From NCBI GenBank assembly GCA_947457745.1, contig CANGWT010000012.1, forward strand, positions 1 to 18,828: DNA of 18,828 nt. The letters run 5' to 3'. Shown here piece after piece: positions 1 to 8,166 of the stretch; positions within the stretch are counted from its first letter, which is position 1; each line of letters starts with the position of its first letter. Source of the DNA: Burkholderiaceae bacterium. Its GTDB lineage: Bacteria; Pseudomonadota; Gammaproteobacteria; Burkholderiales; Burkholderiaceae. The position numbers were made by a program, and so were the translations under genes. The notes below the pieces were generated by a model. The model was not told where the DNA came from, searched no databases, and was given only the letters and a program-made list of their open reading frames with translations.

Positions 1-839
1 TCTAAACCAGCTTCTTTGAGCTTGACGATGACAGCATCCAATGTATCTGGGCGGCAGTGTTTCACCAAAACATCACCACCTGCAGCAGCCACTGCGCACA
101 AGAAAGTGCCAGCCTCAATCCGGTCAGCAATCACAGCATGTTCTGCACTATGAAGCTTCTCAACACCCTCGATCACTAAGCGATCACTACCAATGCCGGT
201 AATCTTGGCACCCATTTTGACGAGCAACTCAGCTAGGTCTCCGACCTCTGGTTCGCGTGCAGCGTTCTCCAAGATGGTTGTGCCTGACGCCAAAGTAGCG
301 GCCATCAATAAATTTTCTGTACCAGTTACAGTGATCATGTCAGTCAAGATGGAGGCACCTTGTAGACGACCTGTAGCAGATTTAGTTTCTGCCTCAATAT
401 AACCACTCTTGATCTTGATAGTAGCGCCCATGGCTTTTAAGCCCTTAATATGCTGATCGACTGGACGTGCACCAATTGCACAGCCGCCTGGCAGTGAAAC
501 CTTAGCGCTATGCATTCGGGCAAGCAATGGGCCCAGAACCAAAATCGAAGCACGCATCGTTTTGACCATCTCATAAGTCGCTTCAGAGCTCTTAATATTG
601 GCCGCATTCAGCACTACATAATTTCGATTGTTCGCATCCGGAAAAGAAACGCTCACACCAATTTCTTGCAAGAGCTTAAGCATGGTTCGAACATCTTGTA
701 AGTCAGGAACATTACGCAAAGTGATAGGCTGATCAGTGAGCAAGCAAGCACACAAAATTGGTAGCGCTGCATTCTTAGCGCCAGCAATCAGCACCTCACC
801 CTTCAGGGGGGTGCCGCCAACCATTCGTAATTTATCCAT
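1..839 (-). CDS. murA: UDP-N-acetylglucosamine 1-carboxyvinyltransferase (MurA), 3' end cut by window edge
   Basis: MurA transfers enolpyruvate from PEP to UDP-GlcNAc in the cytoplasm, the first committed step of peptidoglycan synthesis. The frame starts at ATG 839 (MDKLRMVGGTPLKGEV...) and stays open to the left edge, giving about 279 of the roughly 420 residues usual for the family. Visible hallmarks are the N-terminal AGAKNAALP substrate-binding segment (Lys22, Asn23), the catalytic loop GGCAIGARPVDQH with the PEP-reactive Cys120 (Cys115 in E. coli, the fosfomycin target), and the later segments TDMITVTGTENLLMAA and EPEVGDLAELL. A GGAA about 8 bases upstream can serve as ribosome binding site. 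It lies 33 bases after ibaG, the same ibaG-murA pairing seen beside the mla operon in E. coli. The identity is secure. The C-terminal third is outside the window. Confidence 0.97.
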   Translation of the reverse strand, partial: MDKLRMVGGTPLKGEVLIAGAKNAALPILCACLLTDQPITLRNVPDLQDVRTMLKLLQEIGVSVSFPDANNRNYVVLNAANIKSSEATYEMVKTMRASILVLGPLLARMHSAKVSLPGGCAIGARPVDQHIKGLKAMGATIKIKSGYIEAETKSATGRLQGASILTDMITVTGTENLLMAATLASGTTILENAAREPEVGDLAELLVKMGAKITGIGSDRLVIEGVEKLHSAEHAVIADRIEAGTFLCAVAAAGGDVLVKHCRPDTLDAVIVKLKEAGL

Positions 840-872
840 GAATCTATTCCGGTAGAAAGCTAATACAGTATT

Positions 873-1121
873 TTAAGTTGGCGTATTTTGCGCGAACTCT
901 TCAGGGGTGAACGCTTTAATTGATAAAGCATGAACCTCTGCTTTCATGCGATCGCCCATGGCACCATATACCAACTGATGACGCTGAATCAGACGTTTGC
1001 CTTCAAACTCTGGGCTCACAATCGTCGCAAAAAAATGCTGCCCATCACCCTCCACTTTGACATGGGTGCATGTGAGGCCATGCTGAATGTAGCCCTCAAT
1101 TTGTTCTGGGGTTGGCAACAT
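873..1121 (-). CDS. ibaG: BolA/IbaG family protein
   Basis: This is a small BolA-superfamily protein of 82 residues. Family members pair with monothiol glutaredoxins around [2Fe-2S] clusters, and IbaG of E. coli is linked to acid resistance. The sequence shows the family signature: HVKVEGDGQHFFATIVSPEFEGK, then LIQRHQLVYGAMGDRM with the conserved Arg-His pair, and a C-terminal HALSIKAFTPEEF strand. I place the start at ATG 1121 rather than the adjacent GTG at 1124, because AGGAG at 1128-1132 then has a 6-base spacer. It sits between an ABC exporter permease and murA. In E. coli the homologue (yrbA/ibaG) also lies between mlaB and murA, which supports IbaG over BolA proper. The precise role is inferred from the family. 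Confidence 0.92.
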   Translation of the reverse strand: MLPTPEQIEGYIQHGLTCTHVKVEGDGQHFFATIVSPEFEGKRLIQRHQLVYGAMGDRMKAEVHALSIKAFTPEEFAQNTPT

Positions 1122-1188
1122 CACAATCTCCTAATTTCTAATTTCTGAATCATTCTTTAATACCTATTTGAGAAAGACTTAACAGTAG

Positions 1189-1977
1189 CTAGCTCCTAAG
1201 CTTGTAGCCTTTTTGAAGCAAACGCAAAGCAATCACTGACACTGCGACAAAGAAGCAAGCAACAATCGCCAAACTATTCCAAGGGGAAATATCTGACACT
1301 CCAAAGAATCCATAGCGGAAGCCATCAATCATGTAGAAGAATGGATTGAAGTGGGATACTACTTGCCATGCTGCTGGCAAGGAATGAATGGAGTAAAACA
1401 CGCCCGACAGCATTGTTGCCGGCATGATGATGAAATTCTGGAAGGCTGCCAGTTGGTCGTATTTATCTGCCCAGATGCCAGCAATTAAACCCATGCTTCC
1501 TAAAATTGCTGCTCCTAAGAGGGCAAATATCATGATCCATAGTGGGTACTCAAAGGATGGCATGGCAAACCAAGCTGTAATTAGCAAGACGCCTGAGCCC
1601 ACAACAATTCCACGAAACACTGCAGCCAAGACATAAGCAGCATAAAACTCCAGGTGACTAAAGGGGGCTAGTAAAACAAAAACTAAGTTACCGGTTACTT
1701 TTGATTGAATGAGCGATGAGGAAGTATTAGCAAATGCATTCTGCAAAACACTCATCATGACCAAACCAGGAATCAGAAAGGCCGTGTAATTAAGGCGACC
1801 ATAAACCTCTTTACCCTCGAGTACATGTCCGAAGATCATTAAATATAGAACAGCAGTAAGAACTGGCGCAGCTACTGTCTGAAAAGCCACCTTGTAGAAG
1901 CGCTTAATTTCTTTTCGTAAGAGCGTTGGGAAACCGCTGCCATAGGAGATTGGCAGTTTATTCAAAATAGGTTTCAT
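1189..1977 (-). CDS. ABC-2 type exporter permease (YadH-like)
   Basis: This is an inner-membrane permease of an ABC-2 exporter, 262 residues with about six hydrophobic segments (near residues 30-50, 65-90, 105-130, 140-165, 172-192 and 235-255). Family features include the N-terminal cytoplasmic stretch FPTLLRKEIKRFYKV, the ALIPGL-like FLIPGLVMMSVLQNAF, the segment SSLIQSKVTGNLVFVLLAP, and the late NPFFYMIDGFRYGFFG. These match the YadH type of permease associated with lipid or polysaccharide export, but no substrate can be named from sequence. The ATG at 1977 overlaps the stop of the upstream ATPase gene by four bases (ATGA), so the two are almost certainly translated together and form one transporter. 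A 67-base AT-rich gap without a clear terminator separates it from ibaG. Confidence 0.9.
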   Translation of the reverse strand: MKPILNKLPISYGSGFPTLLRKEIKRFYKVAFQTVAAPVLTAVLYLMIFGHVLEGKEVYGRLNYTAFLIPGLVMMSVLQNAFANTSSSLIQSKVTGNLVFVLLAPFSHLEFYAAYVLAAVFRGIVVGSGVLLITAWFAMPSFEYPLWIMIFALLGAAILGSMGLIAGIWADKYDQLAAFQNFIIMPATMLSGVFYSIHSLPAAWQVVSHFNPFFYMIDGFRYGFFGVSDISPWNSLAIVACFFVAVSVIALRLLQKGYKLRS

Positions 1978-2726
1978 CGAGCACCTCCCGACATGATGTT
2001 GACAAATACATCTTCGAGATCTGTTTTACCCTCACCATCTTTTTTCACTGAACCATATTGACTCAATAAATTCGCGGTTGTGTCTAGAGCAACAATCTGT
2101 CCTTGCTTGAGCATGGCAATACGCTGACACAATGCCTCAGCCTCTTCAAGGTAATGGGTTGTTAAAACAATGGTGTGCCCATCTTGATTTAGGCGACTAA
2201 TAAATTGCCAAAGTGATTGACGTAGCTCTACATCAACACCTGCCGTTGGTTCGTCCAAAATAATGACTGGCGGTCTATGAACCAAGGCCTGCGCCACCAA
2301 TACTCGACGCTTCATACCGCCAGATAAGGAACGCATATTGCTATCAGCCTTACCAGTGAGATCCAAATTAGCCATGATCTCATCAATCCAAGCATCGTTG
2401 TGACGAATCCCAAAATAACCAGATTGAAATTGCAGTGTTTCTCTAACAGTAAAGAATGGGTCGAATACCAACTCCTGGGGAACGACGCCCAACATTCGGC
2501 GAGCATCACGGAATTGACTTTGAACATCAGCCCCCATGATTGCAGCGTGACCACCATCTGCAGTAACTAAACCAGCCAATATAGAGATGAGTGTTGTCTT
2601 ACCTGCGCCATTGGGGCCAAGCAAGCCAAAGAATTCGCCTTGCTCGATGGATAAAGAAATATCATCTAACGCTTGTAGGGCACCATAATTTTTGGAGACG
2701 TTTTTAATTGAAATTGCAGCGTGCAT
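1974..2726 (-). CDS. ABC exporter ATP-binding protein (YadG-like)
   Basis: This is the cytoplasmic ATPase of an ABC-2 exporter, 250 residues. It has Walker A GPNGAGKTT (37-45), a Q-loop in VVPQELVFDP, the signature LSGGMKRRVLVAQAL (134 onward), Walker B VIILDEPTAGVD (154-164) and the switch histidine in TTHYLEEAE (His191). The C-terminal LEDVFVNIMSG tail is typical of ABC-2 (DRA/YadG) ATPases. It starts one base after the mlaB stop and overlaps the permease gene by four bases. It is clearly not a second MlaF: the partner is an ABC-2 permease rather than an MlaE-type protein. The fixed position between mlaB and ibaG-murA suggests an envelope-related substrate (inference), which remains unknown. 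Confidence 0.92.
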   Translation of the reverse strand: MHAAISIKNVSKNYGALQALDDISLSIEQGEFFGLLGPNGAGKTTLISILAGLVTADGGHAAIMGADVQSQFRDARRMLGVVPQELVFDPFFTVRETLQFQSGYFGIRHNDAWIDEIMANLDLTGKADSNMRSLSGGMKRRVLVAQALVHRPPVIILDEPTAGVDVELRQSLWQFISRLNQDGHTIVLTTHYLEEAEALCQRIAMLKQGQIVALDTTANLLSQYGSVKKDGEGKTDLEDVFVNIMSGGAR

Positions 2727-2727
2727 G

Positions 2728-2988
2728 CTATGACAAACCTAGCAACTGGGCAACGCCATATACGCCAGCCAATACGATTAATTTTTCAGGTGCATTTTGC
2801 ACAGCAATCTGCTGACCATCGGCTTGTAATTTTCTCTGCCATGCCAATAAGACCGTTAGTACGGTAGAGTCAAAATCTTTGAGATTGCAGCAATCTACCG
2901 TTCTTAATGTCGCAAGATTTAAAAGGCCATCTTTTTCCAACTGCAGGACATTATTCTGCGTGACCGAAACGGGTAATAAAAATGGCAT
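2728..2988 (-). CDS. mlaB: STAS-domain protein MlaB of the Mla phospholipid transporter
   Basis: This is a small cytoplasmic STAS protein of 86 residues. In the Mla system MlaB binds the MlaF ATPase and is needed for assembly and activity of the MlaFEDB inner-membrane complex. The visible STAS signature is the KDFDSTVLTVLLAW segment (Asp40-Ser41-Thr42), where the conserved Thr/Ser lies at the tip of the helix that contacts MlaF. Overall sequence conservation is low, as is usual for MlaB, so the name rests on length, the DST motif and position directly after mlaC in a complete mla set. The start at ATG 2988 has no strong Shine-Dalgarno sequence. The stop is one base before the exporter ATPase start. 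Confidence 0.85.
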   Translation of the reverse strand: MPFLLPVSVTQNNVLQLEKDGLLNLATLRTVDCCNLKDFDSTVLTVLLAWQRKLQADGQQIAVQNAPEKLIVLAGVYGVAQLLGLS

Positions 2989-3023
2989 CTGATATTGATC
3001 TTTGCTTGAGCTTGATATGGTCT

Positions 3024-3671
3024 TTAGTTTGCTGGTTTTGCAGCAGCAAGCTGTTTATTACGATCCTGCAAGAACTTCACCAAACCCTCAACGCCATTCT
3101 GGCTAATTTGATTAGCAAACTGATTGCGATAAGCCTCAACTAGCCAGACACCCATGATGTTCATGTCGTAGACCCTCCAGCCATTGGCTGTTTTTTCAAG
3201 GCGGTAGTCAAGCGGTACCGGATCCCCGCGACCCATTACTACAGTCTTTACAACAACTTCCTTGTCGTCTGGAGCTGCACGCAAAGGCTTAAATTGAATT
3301 GTTTGGTCACGCAGTTGGCTCAGAGCGCCAGAATATGTACGAATCAGTAAGCTCTTAAATTCGGATACTAATTGAGCCTGTTGTTCTGGAGTCGCTTTTT
3401 TCCAGTTTGGGCCCATCGCCATTTCAGTGGTGCGACGCATATCTGTATAGGGAGCAATTTTCTTTTCCACTAAATCTACAATACGTGGAATGTTCCCTTT
3501 TTGAATTTCCGGATCAGACTTGACGGAAGCCATCACATCAGAGACTACAGTCTTAATCAAACCATCTGGCGTGGACTGATCCACTGCTTGAGCAGAGGCA
3601 CTACCAGCAAACAAAAACAAGCTTGCTAACAATGCTGAAAAATAGTTTTGAATGGTTTTATGGCTTTTCAT
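3024..3671 (-). CDS. mlaC: Periplasmic phospholipid-binding protein MlaC
   Basis: MlaC shuttles phospholipids across the periplasm between the outer-membrane MlaA complex and the inner-membrane MlaFEDB complex. I choose ATG 3671 (MKSHKTIQNYF...), giving 215 residues, because it places a normal signal peptide at the very N-terminus: positive MKSHK, then a hydrophobic SALLASLFLFAG, then a SASAQA cleavage region. GAGG lies four bases before it. The longer reading from TTG 3722 would add 17 residues before the signal and is less likely. The mature protein has typical MlaC features: TPDGLIKTVVSDVM near its start, IVDLVEKKIAPYTDMRRTTEMAMG, and the C-terminal MGRGDPVPLDYRLEK and WRVYDMNIMGVWLVEAYRNQF segments. 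Its place between mlaA and mlaB supports the call. Confidence 0.95.
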   Translation of the reverse strand: MKSHKTIQNYFSALLASLFLFAGSASAQAVDQSTPDGLIKTVVSDVMASVKSDPEIQKGNIPRIVDLVEKKIAPYTDMRRTTEMAMGPNWKKATPEQQAQLVSEFKSLLIRTYSGALSQLRDQTIQFKPLRAAPDDKEVVVKTVVMGRGDPVPLDYRLEKTANGWRVYDMNIMGVWLVEAYRNQFANQISQNGVEGLVKFLQDRNKQLAAAKPAN

Positions 3672-3743
3672 GAGTCCTCGATTAACGCTAATCATTGGAG
3701 CCCATTTTAGCCCCTTAAGCAAATCCAGTGAGGCTCAGGCGTT

Positions 3744-4490
3744 TTATTGGTAAGGGTTCTCGTAAACCGGCATCAGAGGCTCTTCATCCTCGCGCCCCTC
3801 ATTGATCTGGTAAGCACGCCTCTGAATGTAGGCATCTCGCACAAAGCTATATTTGTCGATTGCCGCCCCATCCAATAAGTCACCCGCTTCGTAATATGTA
3901 TTACGTGCATTGACTACCCTCAACCCAGTGATGCTATTGCGCAGGCCGATATCTTTGATATAGCTAAATAGATAGTCAGACTCTAAATCAGCTACGGTAC
4001 CAAAGGTATCGCGTACATTACTCGGTCCAAAAAATGGCAGAACTACATAAGGGCCAGAAGGAATACCCCAAACACCAAAGGTTTGACCCCAATCTTCCTT
4101 ATGCTTTGGAAGACCGCCTGGCGTAGCCATATCGATTAATCCACCCAAACCGAAGGTGGTGTTGACCACCACCCTCATCAGATCACTAAAGGCGTAATCT
4201 GGCTTACCTTGTAATAAGTTCTGCAGAGCAGTGTAGATATCGCTGTAGTTGCTGAAGAAGTTGTAAATACCGTCGCGCACAAACTCTGGCAAGACAAAAC
4301 GGTAGCCAGCCACTACCGGCTTGAGCAAATAGGCATCTAAGCCTTCATTGAATTCAAAAACAGAGCGATTAAATGGCTCCCAAGGATCATGCGGGGAAGG
4401 TGCTACGCCGGCAGGGATGGAGGCACAACCCACCATGCCCGCTACCAAGCCAAGCAGCACGAGATGCTTCAACTTGACAAGCCACTGCAT
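3744..4490 (-). CDS. mlaA: Outer-membrane lipoprotein MlaA (VacJ)
   Basis: MlaA is the outer-membrane component that removes mislocalised phospholipids from the outer leaflet and passes them to MlaC. The protein has 248 residues and begins with a lipoprotein signal ending in VAGMVGC, with Cys22 as the likely lipidated residue (a slightly unusual lipobox, Met-Val-Gly-Cys). The VacJ hallmark follows: HDPWEPFNRSVFEFNEGLD, then KPVVAGYR, FFSNYSDIYTALQNLLQGK, the VNTTFGLGGLIDMAT block, WGQTFGVWGIPSGPYVVLPFFGPSNVRD, and a C-terminal region with RRAYQI. The start ATG overlaps the mlaD stop by one base (TAATG), implying coupled translation. Unlike E. coli, where mlaA is unlinked, here it lies inside the mla operon, as in other Betaproteobacteria. 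Confidence 0.96.
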   Translation of the reverse strand: MQWLVKLKHLVLLGLVAGMVGCASIPAGVAPSPHDPWEPFNRSVFEFNEGLDAYLLKPVVAGYRFVLPEFVRDGIYNFFSNYSDIYTALQNLLQGKPDYAFSDLMRVVVNTTFGLGGLIDMATPGGLPKHKEDWGQTFGVWGIPSGPYVVLPFFGPSNVRDTFGTVADLESDYLFSYIKDIGLRNSITGLRVVNARNTYYEAGDLLDGAAIDKYSFVRDAYIQRRAYQINEGREDEEPLMPVYENPYQ

Positions 4491-4972
4491 TACTTTTCAG
4501 CGCCCTTATCTTTACCGCTATCAGCAGCCTTGTTATACAAGAACTGGCTAATCAGATTTTCTAGAACAACGGCCGACTGGGTCTGAGTAATCTTATCTCC
4601 AGCAGCCAACATATCATCGGAGCCGCCGGCCTCAAGACCAATGTATTGCTCACCCAGTAAACCTGATGTCAAAATCTTGGCAGAAGAATCTCTGGGGAAC
4701 TGATAGGCTTGCTCAATGGTCATGGTGACAGTGGCCTGATAAGTCTTGTCATCAAAAGAAATATTGGCAATACGTCCAACGACTACACCCGCACTTTTGA
4801 CTGGTGCGCGTGGCTTGAGTCCGCCAATGTTGTCAAAACGAGCCGAAATTTTGTAAGTTGGCGCAAAAGAAACGGCATTCATATTGCCAACCTTCAATGC
4901 GAGAAACAAAGCGGCCAATAAACCAATGGCTACAAAGATTCCAACCCAAATATCAATTGCACTTTTTCTCAT
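4490..4972 (-). CDS. mlaD: MCE-domain protein MlaD of the Mla phospholipid transporter
   Basis: This is an inner-membrane anchored, periplasmic MCE protein of 160 residues. MlaD forms a hexameric ring on MlaE through which phospholipids pass to or from MlaC. An N-terminal membrane helix (about residues 7-27, IWVGIFVAIGLLAALFLAL) is followed by one MCE domain (about 37-115) with the family pattern YKISARFDNIGGLKPRAPVKSAGVVVGRI, ATVTMTIE, and ILTSGLLGEQYIGLEAGG. The tail QSAVVLENLISQFLYNKA matches the hydrophobic C-terminal helix that lines the central pore in E. coli MlaD, and a short charged end follows. It lies 21 bases after mlaE and overlaps mlaA by one base. Confidence 0.96.
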   Translation of the reverse strand: MRKSAIDIWVGIFVAIGLLAALFLALKVGNMNAVSFAPTYKISARFDNIGGLKPRAPVKSAGVVVGRIANISFDDKTYQATVTMTIEQAYQFPRDSSAKILTSGLLGEQYIGLEAGGSDDMLAAGDKITQTQSAVVLENLISQFLYNKAADSGKDKGAEK

Positions 4973-4993
4973 AAGAGTTCCAGTTTATTCTTT

Positions 4994-5791
4994 CTAATTC
5001 GAGAACATCATCGCGGTAAGCAAGAAGTCCAAAGCCAAAACCGATAAAGAAGAGATCACCACAGTTCTAGTGGTTGCCTGCGATACGCCCTCAGGCGTAG
5101 GCTTTGCCTCATAACCCTGATACAGGGCTATAAAAGTGACTGCCACACCAAACACCAAGCTTTTAATTAAGCCATTGCCAATGTCGGAGAAAAGATCTAC
5201 CCCACCCTGCATCTGCGACCAAAAGGCGCCAGAATCAACCCCAATCAGAGGAACGCCGACAAAATAACCGCCCATGACACCAACAGCAGTAAAAATTGTC
5301 GCCAAAATCGGCATAGCAATAATGCCCGCCCACAATCGCGGAGCAATTACACGACTTAGCGGATCCACCGCCATCATTTCCATGGCGCTTAACTGCTCAC
5401 CAGCTTTCATCAGACCAATCTCTGCCGTAAGAGAAGTCCCAGCCCGACCTGCAAATAAGAGAGCAGTAATCACGGGGCCCAATTCACGGGTGAGCGATAG
5501 GGCAACCAATAAACCTAAAGCCTGTTCAGAGCCATAACGGTTGAGGGTGTAATAGCCCTGTAAACCCAAAACAAAACCAACAAACAAACCAGATACCGCA
5601 ATGATCACAAACGAGTAATTACCTAAAAATAGAATTTGATCGGAAACTAAACGAGGTCTCTTCAATAAAAAGCCAGAGCGCCATATTACTGCGGCAAACA
5701 TCCGCGCAGCAAGCCCAAGACTGGTTAAGTTTCGACGAATGAAGAACCCAAGATCACCAAAGAGATCTAAAGTTTTATGAAGCATGCTCAT
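4994..5791 (-). CDS. mlaE: MlaE permease of the Mla phospholipid ABC transporter
   Basis: This is an inner-membrane permease of 265 residues, partner of MlaF and MlaD. The MlaE/TRAP-type family signature is clear: the LTRELGPVITALLFAGRAGTS segment followed by LTAEIGLMKAGEQLSAMEMMAVDPL and RLWAGIIAMPILATIF. About five hydrophobic segments are visible, including IIAVSGLFVGFVLGLQGY, TAVGVMGGYFVGVPLI, SLVFGVAVTFIALYQGY and the C-terminal VVISSLSVLALDFLLTAMMF. The ATG at 5791 overlaps the mlaF stop by four bases (ATGA); a second in-frame ATG two codons later (MSMLHK) could also be used. Length and motifs are normal for the family. Confidence 0.96.
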   Translation of the reverse strand: MSMLHKTLDLFGDLGFFIRRNLTSLGLAARMFAAVIWRSGFLLKRPRLVSDQILFLGNYSFVIIAVSGLFVGFVLGLQGYYTLNRYGSEQALGLLVALSLTRELGPVITALLFAGRAGTSLTAEIGLMKAGEQLSAMEMMAVDPLSRVIAPRLWAGIIAMPILATIFTAVGVMGGYFVGVPLIGVDSGAFWSQMQGGVDLFSDIGNGLIKSLVFGVAVTFIALYQGYEAKPTPEGVSQATTRTVVISSLSVLALDFLLTAMMFSN

Positions 5792-6654
5792 TTGAGGCTC
5801 ACCCCAAAATCTTCTTCAAGGCTTTGCCCTGGATAGTGAAATGGTACTGGGCCATCTGGCGAGGCATCCAAGAACTGACGAACAAATGGATCGGTAGATC
5901 GGCTTAATTCTGCTGGAGTCCCTTGCGCACCAATGCGACCATTGGCAATGAAATAGACATAATCGGCAATTTCAAATGTTTCTTCAACATCATGGGTAAC
6001 TAATAAACTGGTTGCGCCCAGAGCCTGATTCAAATCCCGAATCAAGCGCGCCGTAATCCCCAATGAAATTGGATCTAAACCAGCGAAGGGCTCGTCGTAC
6101 ATGATTAAAGGGGGATCAAGTGCAATCGCTCTTGCTAAAGCAACACGGCGTGCCATACCACCAGAAATCTGCGCCGGCATTAAATCGCGTGCACCACGCA
6201 GGCCCACTGCATTGAGTTTCATGAGTACTAAAGAGCGCAATAGCTCTTCACTTAAATTAGTATGCTCACGCAAAGGAAAGGCGACGTTTTCAAAAACACT
6301 AAGGTCAGTAAAAAGTGCGCCAAACTGAAAAAGCATGCCCATGCGACGACGAGCAGCCATTAATTCAGCGCCATTCATTTTGCCAATGTCATGACCTTCA
6401 AACAAAACTTGGCCAGACTGCGCGGTGAATTGACCACCAATCAGTCTGAGAATAGTGGTCTTGCCACAACCGGAACCACCCATGACAGCGACCACTTGGC
6501 CGCGACGGAACTCCATATTGAGTCCCGATAGAATTTGCCGCTCGCCAGGGGCATAAGAGAAGTTGACGTCCTTGATTGAAACGACAACTTCTCCATGGCC
6601 ACCGCTAGAGGTTTTTTGCTTCACTTCCACCGAGTTGGCGTGGCCACTGTTCAT
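5788..6654 (-). CDS. mlaF: ATP-binding protein MlaF of the Mla phospholipid transporter
   Basis: This is the cytoplasmic ATPase that drives MlaFEDB phospholipid transport, 288 residues. It shows Walker A GGSGCGKTT (59-67), Q-loop Gln110 in GMLFQFGALFTDL, signature ISGGMARRVALARAIALDP (163 onward), Walker B LIMYDEPFAGLDPI (183-196) and switch His221 in LLVTHDVEETFEIAD. The AGLDPI form and the FQFGALFTDLSVFENVAFPLRE stretch are characteristic of the MlaF (Ttg2A/YrbF) group. The C-terminal extension ending in PGQSLEEDFGVSLK is the part that contacts the neighbouring MlaF and MlaB in known structures. The gene begins only 10 bases after the gltD stop, with GAGG just before the ATG, so it is likely cotranscribed with gltBD. 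The first 20 or so residues look non-conserved. Confidence 0.96.
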   Translation of the reverse strand: MNSGHANSVEVKQKTSSGGHGEVVVSIKDVNFSYAPGERQILSGLNMEFRRGQVVAVMGGSGCGKTTILRLIGGQFTAQSGQVLFEGHDIGKMNGAELMAARRRMGMLFQFGALFTDLSVFENVAFPLREHTNLSEELLRSLVLMKLNAVGLRGARDLMPAQISGGMARRVALARAIALDPPLIMYDEPFAGLDPISLGITARLIRDLNQALGATSLLVTHDVEETFEIADYVYFIANGRIGAQGTPAELSRSTDPFVRQFLDASPDGPVPFHYPGQSLEEDFGVSLK

Positions 6655-6664
6655 ATCCTCGATA

Positions 6665-8128
6665 TTATCGCGGCAGAACAGATGACCCCATTAAATACTC
6701 GTCAACTGCGTGGGCAGCTTGACGGCCTTCACGAATCGCCCAAACCACCAAAGACTGTCCACGACGCATATCGCCAGCAGCAAATACCTTAGGAATATTG
6801 GTTTGGTAAGCATTTTGGCCATCGACAGTGGCTTTTGCATTCCCGCGCGCGTCTTTTTCAACACCAAACGCATTCAGCACCTGAGCTGCAGGCGACACAA
6901 AGCCCATTGCCAAGAACACCAGATCCGCCTTGATTTCGAATTCAGAGTTTGGCATTTCTGTCATCTTGCCGTCTTTCCACTCCAGGCGCACACAGATTAG
7001 TTTCTCAAGTTTCCCGTCTTTACCCTCAAAACGCTTGGTCGCAACAGACCAATCACGCTCACAACCTTCTTCATGTGAAGAGGATGTGCGCAACTTAGTT
7101 GGCCAGTAAGGCCATACCAAAGGCTTATTTTCAGTCTCCGGTGGCTGTGGCAACAATTCAAATTGGGTAATCTTCGCAGCACCATGACGATTGGATGTTC
7201 CAACACAATCAGATCCAGTATCACCACCACCAATCACGATGACATGCTTACCGGCTGCAGAAATTTCATTTTTGAAATCTCCCGCGTTTTCTTTGTTCTG
7301 TGGAATCAAGAAATCCAAAGCATAGTGAACACCCTTCAACTCACGGCCAGGAACTGGCAAGTCACGCGGCTGCTCTGATCCACCGCTAATGACTACAGCG
7401 TCAAAATCTTTCATCAACTGATCAGGTGAAACTGTTTTTGTGGAGTAATTTTTTACTTCAGCGCCAATCGCCTCTTTGCCAACGAATACACTAGTCTCAA
7501 ACTTCACGCCCTCAGCTTGCATCTGCTCGACACGACGATCGATTAGCCATTTTTCCATTTTGAAATCAGGAATGCCGTAGCGCAACAATCCGCCAACACG
7601 ATCATTTTTTTCGAATACGGTGACGTCATGACCAACTCGCGCTAATTGCTGAGCAGTCGCCATACCAGCAGGTCCGCCACCAACAACGGCAACTTTTTTA
7701 CCTGTTTTAGTTTTAGGTAGCTGTGGCGTAACCCAACCGTTTTCCCAGCCCTTATCAATAATGGCATGTTCAATCGACTTAATGCCAACCGCGTCACTAT
7801 TGATTCCCAGGGTACAGGCAGCCTCACAAGGTGCAGGACAAATACGGCCGGTGAACTCAGGGAAGTTGTTAGTTGATTGCAAAACATCTAATGCATTCTT
7901 CCAGTCATCATGAAATACCAAATCATTAAAGTCAGGAATGATGTTATTGACTGGGCAGCCGTTATTACAAAACGGAATACCGCAATCCATGCAACGTGCA
8001 CCTTGCACCTTAGCTTCGTCATCTGTTAATGCGGAAACAAACTCTTTGTAATGATGGAGGCGCTTAACGGGAGCTTCGTAGGTTTCATCTACGCGCTCAA
8101 ACTCCATAAATCCAGTGACCTTACCCAT
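6665..8128 (-). CDS. gltD: Glutamate synthase [NADPH] small subunit
   Basis: GltD is the electron-input subunit of NADPH-dependent glutamate synthase (GOGAT). It takes electrons from NADPH through FAD and iron-sulfur clusters and passes them to GltB. The protein has 487 residues. The N-terminal ferredoxin-like domain carries the cysteine groups CMDCGIPFCNNGC (Cys46, 49, 54, 58) and CPAPCEAAC (Cys97, 101, 105). A Rossmann FAD-binding motif VAVVGGGPAGMATAQ starts near 147, a second nucleotide-binding motif VIVIGGGDTGSDCVG lies near 295, and the C-terminal AAGDMRRGQSLVVWAIREG is the conserved FAD-contact segment. The start at ATG 8128 has AAGGA six bases upstream. It lies 38 bases behind gltB, consistent with one gltBD transcript. 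Confidence 0.97.
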   Translation of the reverse strand: MGKVTGFMEFERVDETYEAPVKRLHHYKEFVSALTDDEAKVQGARCMDCGIPFCNNGCPVNNIIPDFNDLVFHDDWKNALDVLQSTNNFPEFTGRICPAPCEAACTLGINSDAVGIKSIEHAIIDKGWENGWVTPQLPKTKTGKKVAVVGGGPAGMATAQQLARVGHDVTVFEKNDRVGGLLRYGIPDFKMEKWLIDRRVEQMQAEGVKFETSVFVGKEAIGAEVKNYSTKTVSPDQLMKDFDAVVISGGSEQPRDLPVPGRELKGVHYALDFLIPQNKENAGDFKNEISAAGKHVIVIGGGDTGSDCVGTSNRHGAAKITQFELLPQPPETENKPLVWPYWPTKLRTSSSHEEGCERDWSVATKRFEGKDGKLEKLICVRLEWKDGKMTEMPNSEFEIKADLVFLAMGFVSPAAQVLNAFGVEKDARGNAKATVDGQNAYQTNIPKVFAAGDMRRGQSLVVWAIREGRQAAHAVDEYLMGSSVLPR

Positions 8129-8166
8129 ATTGAATCCTTAGTATCTTTTCTTAATATATTTGTTAA

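Noticed and set aside
1125..1188. Possible internal promoter or terminator between the exporter permease and ibaG
   Set aside because: It has only AT-rich sequence with a short CTAATTT repeat; no -35/-10 pair with good spacing and no stable stem with a T-run.
3672..3722. Longer MlaC beginning at TTG 3722
   Set aside because: It would put 17 residues in front of a well-formed signal peptide; ATG 3671 has GAGG upstream and gives the usual family length.
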